From: Bacteroidota bacterium
Lineage (GTDB): Bacteria > Bacteroidota > Ignavibacteria > Ignavibacteriales > Melioribacteraceae
Length of the DNA stretch: 64,000 bases
Reading direction: 5' to 3'
Assembly (NCBI GenBank): GCA_018829205.1
Contig: JAHJUE010000025.1
Location: forward strand, 1 to 64,000
The first letter of the stretch is position 1; the number at the start of each line of letters is the position of its first letter. Below the pieces are notes generated by a model that saw only the letters and a list, made by a program, of their open reading frames with translations, did not search any database and was not told the origin of the DNA. Positions 1 through 5,911 of this stretch are shown here, one piece after another. The translations under genes were made by a program, and so were the position numbers.

Positions 1-54
1 TGAACGAAATTCTGAAAGAGGTTGAATATCTTTATCTAATTGTATTCTGTGCAT
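1..54 (-). CDS. Phd/YefM-type antitoxin, N-terminal fragment cut by window edge
   Basis: Only the first 18 codons lie in the window. They read MHRIQLDKDIQPLSEFRS, which carries the D-x-x-P-x-S-E-F-R signature that opens many Phd/YefM-family antitoxins. These neutralise RelE/ParE- or Doc-type toxins and repress their own operon through the N-terminal domain that begins here. A GGGAG ribosome-binding site sits 6 bases before the ATG at position 54. The gene points left, out of the window, so a toxin gene would be expected just outside. A perfect inverted repeat at 68-107 lies directly upstream and could be its operator. The neighbouring integron-type integrase makes a cassette origin plausible. 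The call rests on few residues. Confidence 0.7.
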   Translation of the reverse strand, partial: MHRIQLDKDIQPLSEFRS

Positions 55-67
55 AAACACTCCCTTT

Positions 68-107
68 TATATTGTGCTGTTAAACGTACTATATTTTGCA
101 CAATATA
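68..107. promoter_or_regulatory. Inverted repeat, candidate operator of the antitoxin gene
   Basis: Perfect 10-bp arms TATATTGTGC (68-77) and GCACAATATA (98-107) are separated by 20 bp, so matching faces repeat about every 30 bp, close to three helical turns. The repeat lies 14-53 bp upstream of the antitoxin start, where type II antitoxins normally bind to repress their own operon. The operator role is inference. Confidence 0.4.
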
Positions 108-155
108 TCAACACCATGATAATTATTTTTTGTGGTATAACATATACTTATATAG

Positions 156-172
156 AACCCCTAACTGGGGTT
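156..172. other. Perfect 6-bp hairpin between integrase and antitoxin gene
   Basis: AACCCC (156-161), loop TAACT, GGGGTT (167-172). It is followed by a T-rich run only on the + strand, where no gene ends. It could be a weak terminator or part of a folded recombination site. Its loop holds TAAC, a core element of integron sites, but no full site could be assembled around it. Confidence 0.3.
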
Positions 173-296
173 TGTTACTTCTTTTATTTCTGTTATTACG
201 GGAATAATTTCCGAATAACAATTATTTATTTAGTTATACAAATTATTGTTTCTGCAAAAATTTGCAACTAATACAACCATAATTAAATCCCCGCCT

Positions 297-338
297 TGTG
301 TTAGAACGGAAATTTTTTCGGAACTAAAAATGTGTTAG
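297..338 (-). repeat. Two direct repeats TGTGTTAG at the 3' end of the integrase gene; candidate attachment site
   Basis: TGTGTTAG occurs at 297-304 and at 331-338, exactly 34 bp apart. The second copy overlaps the integrase stop codon. Each contains GTTAG, the start of the integron core consensus GTTRRRY, but neither copy matches all seven positions. A short GC-rich segment (CCCCGCC, 289-295) adjoins the first copy in an otherwise AT-rich spacer. Paired core-like repeats beside an integron integrase resemble an attI region. The attribution is inference. Confidence 0.35.
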
Positions 339-1387
339 TCCAGAGGACTCCTTACACCTGATATATTTTTTAATACATGCGTATATATCATTGTTGTTCT
401 TAATGACTGATGCCCTAATAATTCTTGTATTGTTCGTATATCATATCCGTTACTTAATAATTGCGTGGCAAAACTATGTCTGAATGTGTGCGAACCTGCT
501 TTTTTATCTATTTTCGACTTTCTTAATGCCTGCTTTATCGCTTTTTGTATCGTAGTTTCATGAATATGAAATCTTACATACTTTCCGCTAATTTCATCTT
601 TTATTCTTTTATCAGCCGGAAAAACATATTGCCACTTAAATTCTTTTGCCGCGTTTGGATATTTTTTACCCAAGGAATATGGCAGTATCGTTTCTCCGTA
701 TCCTTCCCTTAAATCATTGTAATGGATTTCTTTTATATTATTTATATGGTCTTTTAAGTCATTAATAATTGAATTAGGCAAAACAGTAGTTCTATCTTTT
801 TTCCCTTTTCCGCTTCTAACTGTTATCGTTCTATTTTCAAAATCAATATCTAATACCCTCAACTTTAATGCTTCATTTAATCGAAGCCCGCTTCCATATA
901 ATATTGAGGTAATTATTTTCGGTGTGCCGTGAATAAATGAAATCATTTTCATCGCTTCATCTTTTGAAAATACAACGGGAATTCTTACACTCCTATTTGC
1001 TCTAACTGCATCCTCAAGCCAGCCGAAATCTTTTTCTAATACTTTTTTATATAAAAATACAATTGCGCATAAAGCCTGATTTTGAGTAGATGATGAAACC
1101 TGCCTTTCAACCGCAAGATAAGATAAAAATGTTGATACATGATTATTGTTTAAATTTTCAGGATGAACTCTGTTATTAAAAATTATAAATTCTTTTATCC
1201 ATCTTAGGTAAGCTTCTTCTGTTTTAATGCTATAGTGTAAGGTACGCAGAGTTATTCTAACTTTATCAAGTAATTTTGGTTTGTTTTCTATTTTGAGTGA
1301 TAAGTTCAAAATTTTAGATATTATTGAATAGCTGAAAATAATATAATATCGATAATTTACTTTTTCAAGGTTAAATTTAATCAACAT
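335..1387 (-). CDS. Integron-type tyrosine recombinase (IntI-like)
   Basis: A 350-residue site-specific recombinase. All tyrosine-recombinase catalytic residues are visible: R169 (GSGLRLNE), K194 (SGKGKKDR), H300 and R303 (HTFRHSF), H326 (LLGHQ) and the nucleophile Y335 (MIYTH). The SAM-like N-terminal DNA-binding domain spans about 36-115 and starts KLLDKVR..HYSIKTEEAY, as in integron integrases. Residues 248-292 (KEFKWQYVFPADKR..HIHETTIQKAIKQA) form the extra helix region found only in IntI proteins, and the C-terminus GVRSPLD is also IntI-like. The first 35 residues look like an upstream extension, so a later start is possible. The 120 bp upstream abut a response regulator gene, leaving no room for a cassette array there. 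The 3' side faces a toxin-antitoxin gene, so the arrangement appears inverted. Confidence 0.88.
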   Translation of the reverse strand: MLIKFNLEKVNYRYYIIFSYSIISKILNLSLKIENKPKLLDKVRITLRTLHYSIKTEEAYLRWIKEFIIFNNRVHPENLNNNHVSTFLSYLAVERQVSSSTQNQALCAIVFLYKKVLEKDFGWLEDAVRANRSVRIPVVFSKDEAMKMISFIHGTPKIITSILYGSGLRLNEALKLRVLDIDFENRTITVRSGKGKKDRTTVLPNSIINDLKDHINNIKEIHYNDLREGYGETILPYSLGKKYPNAAKEFKWQYVFPADKRIKDEISGKYVRFHIHETTIQKAIKQALRKSKIDKKAGSHTFRHSFATQLLSNGYDIRTIQELLGHQSLRTTMIYTHVLKNISGVRSPLD

Positions 1388-1507
1388 TAAATATAAAATT
1401 GGTATTTCATATAGAATGTCCTTTTTGGGTAATTTTTTATATTTTTCTAGTACTTTGAATTTAATATTTATATATAAATAGAATCTTAATTGAAGTTTAT
1501 TTGGAGT

Positions 1508-2233
1508 TTATATAATACTTTCATTACAATCTTCAAAAATATATCCTACTCCCCTTATACTTTTTATATATCTAGGTTCAGATGGATTATCTTCACAATA
1601 TTTCCTTAATCTTGATATAAAAATATCTACTGTTCTCGTTTCTATTTCAGGAGATACATGCCAAACGTTTTCTAATAAATCCTTTCGGCTTACTATTTTC
1701 CCCTTGTTGTCTATAAGATATTTTAATACCATAATTTCGTTTTGAGTTAATTGGTAAGTTTTACTTTTACTATAACATTCCATTTTTTCAAAGTCTATTT
1801 TATTTTCGCCAAATTTGTAAACTAAATTGCTCCCCTCTGTCGTATACCACGATCTTCTTTTTAACATTCTTTTTATACGTAATAATAATTCTTCCAAATG
1901 AAAAGGTTTGGTCAAATAATCATCAACTCCCAATTCAAAACCTCTTATTTTATCTTCATTTTTAGATTTAGCGGTAAGTATTAGAAGAGGAATTCTCGGT
2001 TCTTTTTTTCTTATTATTTCAACAAGCTCAAATCCATTGTAATATGGAAGCATAATATCGATAATAATTAAATCAAATTTTTCTGTCTCGAATATTTCTA
2101 ACGCTTCTCTTCCGTCTTTTGCTATAACTACGCTGTAATTCTCTTCCTTTAAATTATATTCAAGTCCCAGCGCAAGAGATTCCTCATCTTCAACAATTAA
2201 TATTCTATTTTTAGTTTTAACTGAATCATACAT
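1508..2233 (-). CDS. OmpR/PhoB-family response regulator
   Basis: A 241-residue DNA-binding response regulator. The receiver domain (about 9-123) has the acidic pair E15/D16, the phosphoacceptor D59 (IIIDIMLP), T87 and K109 (LTKPF). A winged-helix domain follows at about 140-235, with the family motifs LTQNEIMVLKYL and RTVDIFISRLRKY. It is the second gene of a two-gene operon. Its ATG lies 3 bases after the kinase stop, and its GAGGA ribosome-binding site is embedded in the last kinase codons, so translation is probably coupled. The signal and target genes cannot be deduced. The integrase gene lies 120 bp downstream in the same direction. Confidence 0.95.
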   Translation of the reverse strand: MYDSVKTKNRILIVEDEESLALGLEYNLKEENYSVVIAKDGREALEIFETEKFDLIIIDIMLPYYNGFELVEIIRKKEPRIPLLILTAKSKNEDKIRGFELGVDDYLTKPFHLEELLLRIKRMLKRRSWYTTEGSNLVYKFGENKIDFEKMECYSKSKTYQLTQNEIMVLKYLIDNKGKIVSRKDLLENVWHVSPEIETRTVDIFISRLRKYCEDNPSEPRYIKSIRGVGYIFEDCNESII

Positions 2234-2236
2234 AAA

Positions 2237-3247
2237 TTAATTCCTCGATATTTCATATTCTTTTGTGCTTTGCAGTAGTTTGTTTATATATCTAATCTTC
2301 GACAATTTATAAATAGGAAGCTCTATTTTAAATGTTGTTCCTTTGTTTTTTCCTTCGCTTGAAACACTTATGCTTCCGCCGTGACTTTTTATTATTTCCC
2401 TTGCCCAGTACAAACCTAATCCGGTGCCTTTTACATTAGGAATTTCATGATTGTATATCCTGTGAAATTTATTAAATACCTTTTTCTGTTCGTCAAGAGG
2501 AATACCTATACCGTAGTCTTTGAATTCAATTATTATTTTTTTTATTCCGCATTTAATTTTAAGATTTATCTTTGGCCGGTTCGTCGAATATTTTATTGCG
2601 TTATCAATTAGATTGTTGATTACAATTTTTATAGCGTTTTTATCAATAACAAAAAGACATCGGGCATTACCTTCAATTGTTATAGAACTTTCAGGCAGCT
2701 TAAATTCATCCGCCGATTCTTTAACCATTCTGATTATCTCCTGCCCCGAATTATAAACATGAAAGTTGTGCGAAATACGTTTTTGGTCAAGAACCGATAT
2801 TTCAAGAATTGAGTTTATCAATTTCTTAAGCCTGCTGGCATCCTTTAACATCAATTCATAAAACTCTTTTTGCTTTTCCGGCGGCACGTTCCTGCTGTTT
2901 AATGTTTCAAGGTAAAGCTGTATTGATGATAATGGGGATTTTAATTCATGTGTTATATTAGCAATAAAATTGTCGTATAATTTGTGAAGCTTAAGCTGTA
3001 CGTTTAAGTGACGGAATATCAATGACATACCGAATGATATTCCAAGTAGTAGTATAATACCACCAATGAAAGGAAATATATTTACACCGTCGTAAACTAT
3101 CTGCGGCGATAATTGGTCGCCAACTTTTTCAAAAATTATATAGTTAGATACATACCAATAAATCCAAATGCCCAGCAATAAAAGCCATGCAATCTGTGCC
3201 AGTACAAATATTAATATGTGATATAGAATCGAATGAGGTTTTTTCAT
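2237..3247 (-). CDS. Membrane sensor histidine kinase
   Basis: A 336-residue inner-membrane histidine kinase. Two transmembrane helices (about 9-33 and 56-77) flank a periplasmic loop of only about 22 residues, so it may sense within the membrane or through a partner. No HAMP domain is obvious. The HisKA box has phosphoacceptor H100 (NITHELKSPL). The ATPase domain shows the N-box (NNLIDNAIKYS, 211-221), G1 (DYGIGIP, 244-250) and G2 (KGTGLGL, 273-279) motifs. It probably phosphorylates the regulator encoded 3 bp downstream. The 205-bp region before it is shared with the divergent radical SAM gene and should hold both promoters. Confidence 0.94.
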   Translation of the reverse strand: MKKPHSILYHILIFVLAQIAWLLLLGIWIYWYVSNYIIFEKVGDQLSPQIVYDGVNIFPFIGGIILLLGISFGMSLIFRHLNVQLKLHKLYDNFIANITHELKSPLSSIQLYLETLNSRNVPPEKQKEFYELMLKDASRLKKLINSILEISVLDQKRISHNFHVYNSGQEIIRMVKESADEFKLPESSITIEGNARCLFVIDKNAIKIVINNLIDNAIKYSTNRPKINLKIKCGIKKIIIEFKDYGIGIPLDEQKKVFNKFHRIYNHEIPNVKGTGLGLYWAREIIKSHGGSISVSSEGKNKGTTFKIELPIYKLSKIRYINKLLQSTKEYEISRN

Positions 3248-3452
3248 TTTACAAATTCCGGCGTGTTCATATTTTCTATAAAAGACTTGAGCTATATATA
3301 TAATTATTATTTGCTATGATAAAGAACAGTATCTAATATTTACATTTCTTTTACAAATCTATTTTAAAAATATTTGCATTATTCAACAAGATAAATTGTT
3401 ATAAAATCTTATAATAATACGACTTAAAGTCTTTATTTGAGAGGTAAGAAAA

Positions 3453-4931
3453 ATGAAAATATTAATGGTATACCCCGAAACACCCGATACATTCTGGGGA
3501 TTTAAGAATGCATTAAAGTTTGTCTCTAAAAAAGCGTCAGAACCCCCCTTAGGTTTAATCACAGTGGCCGCAATGCTTCCCGCCGACTGGCAGTTAAAAC
3601 TGGTTGATATGAATGTATCTTCTTTGAAAGATAAACATATACTTTGGGCAGATTATATTTTCTTAAGCGGAATGATTGTGCAAATTAATTCGTTTAAAGA
3701 TGTTATTAGAAGATGTAACATTTTAGGTAGAAAGGTAATTGCAGGAGGTCCTTTAGCTACTACGCAATATTCAGATATCCTTGGCGTGGATCATTTTATT
3801 TTAAATGAAGCTGAAATTACATTGCCGTTATTTTTACACGATCTTGAAGCTGGTAATCCTAAACATATTTATACTTCAAACGAATTTCCCAATCTCAATA
3901 TAACTCCATCCCCGCGGTTTGATCTTCTTGAAATGAATAAATACGCAACAATGGATATTCAATATTCGCGAGGCTGCCCTTATGACTGCGAATTCTGCAG
4001 CATAACACTACTGAACGGCCACAGACCAAGAGTAAAAAGCGCATCACAGTTTTTAAATGAATTGCAGAATCTCTACAATTTAAATTGGAGAGGTGATGTA
4101 ATGATCGTAGATGATAATTTTATCGGCAATAAAAGGCTGCTGAAAAATGAACTTCTCCCCGCTTTAACAAAATGGGTGAAAGATAAAAATTACCCTTTTA
4201 AATTTATTACAGAAGCGTCAATTAATTTGGCCGACGATGATGAACTTACAAGCATGATGATTGAAGCTGGATTTACAGGTGTATTTGTAGGCATAGAAAC
4301 CACCAACGAATCAAGTCTAATCGAATGCGGCAAATCACAAAACCTGAAAAGAAATTTAACTGACTCTATTAACAAACTTCACAATAAAGGCTTAATTGTT
4401 TCGGGCGGTTTTATTGTCGGATTTGACAATGACCCGGCAAATATTTTTGAGCAGATGATTAATTTTATTCAAAAAACAGGCATTGTTACTGCTATGGTTG
4501 GACTTCTAAACGCTCCAACGGGAACAAAATTATTTAATAGATTAAAATCGGAAGACAGGCTGCTTGAAAACTTTACCGGCAATAATATGGACGGGACTAT
4601 AAACTTTGTACCGATTATGCCTTATCATGAATTAATTAACGGCTACGCCAAAGTAATAAAAACCATTTATTCTCAAAAAGAATTTTATAACCGTGTTAGA
4701 ACATTTTTAAGCAATTATAAAATTCCAATCGTTCATACGGATAAAATAAGAAAAAGAGAAATTTTCGCATTCTTAAAATTAATTTGGAAATTGGGTATAA
4801 TCGAAAAAGGGAAAAAATATTTCTGGAAACTGGTTGCAGTCAGTTTATTTAAACATCCTAAAAAGTTTTCAACAGCTATGACTCTCGCTGTTTACGGATT
4901 TCATTTCAGAAAAATAGCGGCTATGCTTTAA
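3453..4931 (+). CDS. B12-binding-domain radical SAM enzyme
   Basis: A 492-residue radical SAM protein. Residues 1-135 form a cobalamin-binding-like Rossmann domain, and the 4Fe-4S cluster motif is C175-x3-C179-x2-C182 (RGCPYDCEFC). The SAM barrel runs to about 380, and the remaining C-terminal region resembles the DUF4070 extension of the same family. Relatives include the hopanoid methylase HpnP and other methyltransferases or rearrangement enzymes acting on unactivated carbons. The usual B12-ligand D-x-H-x-x-G motif is not evident, so cobalamin may bind without a lower histidine ligand or not at all. A strong GAGAGG site lies 8 bases before the ATG. It appears monocistronic, so the neighbours give no substrate clue. 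Confidence 0.85.
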   Translation: MKILMVYPETPDTFWGFKNALKFVSKKASEPPLGLITVAAMLPADWQLKLVDMNVSSLKDKHILWADYIFLSGMIVQINSFKDVIRRCNILGRKVIAGGPLATTQYSDILGVDHFILNEAEITLPLFLHDLEAGNPKHIYTSNEFPNLNITPSPRFDLLEMNKYATMDIQYSRGCPYDCEFCSITLLNGHRPRVKSASQFLNELQNLYNLNWRGDVMIVDDNFIGNKRLLKNELLPALTKWVKDKNYPFKFITEASINLADDDELTSMMIEAGFTGVFVGIETTNESSLIECGKSQNLKRNLTDSINKLHNKGLIVSGGFIVGFDNDPANIFEQMINFIQKTGIVTAMVGLLNAPTGTKLFNRLKSEDRLLENFTGNNMDGTINFVPIMPYHELINGYAKVIKTIYSQKEFYNRVRTFLSNYKIPIVHTDKIRKREIFAFLKLIWKLGIIEKGKKYFWKLVAVSLFKHPKKFSTAMTLAVYGFHFRKIAAML

Positions 4932-4932
4932 A

Positions 4933-4970
4933 TTATTATGCTGTCGCAAATAACTGCAACAGCATAATAA
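4933..4970. terminator. Bidirectional terminator hairpin between convergent genes
   Basis: A perfect 12-bp stem (TTATTATGCTGT, 933-944 of this kilobase, pairing with ACAGCATAATAA, 959-970) encloses a 14-nt loop. It lies 1 base after the radical SAM stop and 25 bases from the carbonic anhydrase stop, and can serve both convergent genes. T-rich flanks are only moderate. Confidence 0.6.
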
Positions 4971-4994
4971 TACATAAATTTATATTAACAATTT

Positions 4995-5780
4995 TTAATG
5001 TCCCGCGTATGGTTCTGTTTCTTTATCCGGTGATAACTCTACTGCTTTAAGAATCTCATCACTTTTATCAAGCGGAAGCCAATCTATTTTTCCCGTTCCT
5101 ACATCATATATTGCTCCGGCTACCTTAACTTTACCTTCTTTAACAAGATTGCGTACAGCCGGACTTTTCATAAACAAATCGCTAATTCCCTGCCATACAT
5201 TCTCTTCAATGGCATAAGGAATAATCGCATCACCATGAATATCACTATATTTTTCTGAAGCGCGTTTTACGGCAGGTATAATGTTATCAACCAAGGCTGG
5301 AATATTTCTTTCTAACTTATGTCCTTCACCATGAACAGCATGTGTAACAGCTGTTACCGCTCCGCATTGTGTGTGTCCTAATACAACCAGTACGGGAGTA
5401 TTAACATGTGCAAGCCCGTATTCTATTGAGCCTATTTCATCCGTATCGCAAACATTTCCCGCTACACGTATAACAAATATATCCATAACACCCGCGTCAA
5501 ATATTAATTCTACGGGTACTCTTGAATCGGAACATGTAATAACTGTAGCGTACGCGTAATCACCTTGTTTTTTTTCGCCCGCAAGTTTTATTCTTTCGGA
5601 ATTAGAGTGCGGAAATGATGAGTTCTCAGTATAAAAACGTTCATTACCTTCTTGCAGCATTTTAATTACCTTATCGGGATTCGGTTTATTACCGTGGCCA
5701 TCCGATTTAGCAAAATGAATAATCTGAAATGAAATAAATACAACCATAAAATAAATAGTTAATTTAGCAGGTTTTTTCAT
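4995..5780 (-). CDS. Exported beta-class carbonic anhydrase
   Basis: It interconverts CO2 and bicarbonate. The zinc ligands of beta carbonic anhydrases are present: C83, H136 and C139 (GHTQCGAV), with the D85/R87 dyad in CSDSRVP. The first 25 residues are a hydrophobic signal peptide after KK, so the enzyme is probably periplasmic, unlike most cytoplasmic beta-class enzymes. The ATG at 5780 is chosen because GGAG lies 7 bases upstream. A TTG four codons earlier in frame overlaps that Shine-Dalgarno. Length (261 residues) is normal once the signal peptide is allowed for. It is monocistronic and convergent with the radical SAM gene. Periplasmic placement suggests supply of bicarbonate to a transporter or pH control, which is inference. 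Confidence 0.92.
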   Translation of the reverse strand: MKKPAKLTIYFMVVFISFQIIHFAKSDGHGNKPNPDKVIKMLQEGNERFYTENSSFPHSNSERIKLAGEKKQGDYAYATVITCSDSRVPVELIFDAGVMDIFVIRVAGNVCDTDEIGSIEYGLAHVNTPVLVVLGHTQCGAVTAVTHAVHGEGHKLERNIPALVDNIIPAVKRASEKYSDIHGDAIIPYAIEENVWQGISDLFMKSPAVRNLVKEGKVKVAGAIYDVGTGKIDWLPLDKSDEILKAVELSPDKETEPYAGH

Positions 5781-5911
5781 ATAATTCTCCAATAGAGTTA
5801 CTAGTGTTTAAGTAATTGACGGAATGTTTTTTAAGATTGCTATAATAATTTAAATTAAAATTTCATAATAATATCGACATACTTCAATTTTTTTTTGAAT
5901 TTAGTATAATG

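Noticed and set aside
74-271. 65-codon open frame on the + strand in the integrase-antitoxin spacer
   Set aside because: It runs through the palindrome and hairpin, is dominated by Ile/Tyr/Phe from AT-rich sequence, has no ribosome-binding site and resembles no family.
156-306. A full attC site built from GTTAG-type boxes at 156-172 and 299-306
   Set aside because: The outer boxes match only partly, the inner L boxes do not pair at the required spacing, and the implied length is at the upper limit of known attC sites.
5371-5559. Open frames antisense to the carbonic anhydrase and other long genes
   Set aside because: They lie opposite well-supported coding sequence, lack ribosome-binding sites and have no family resemblance.
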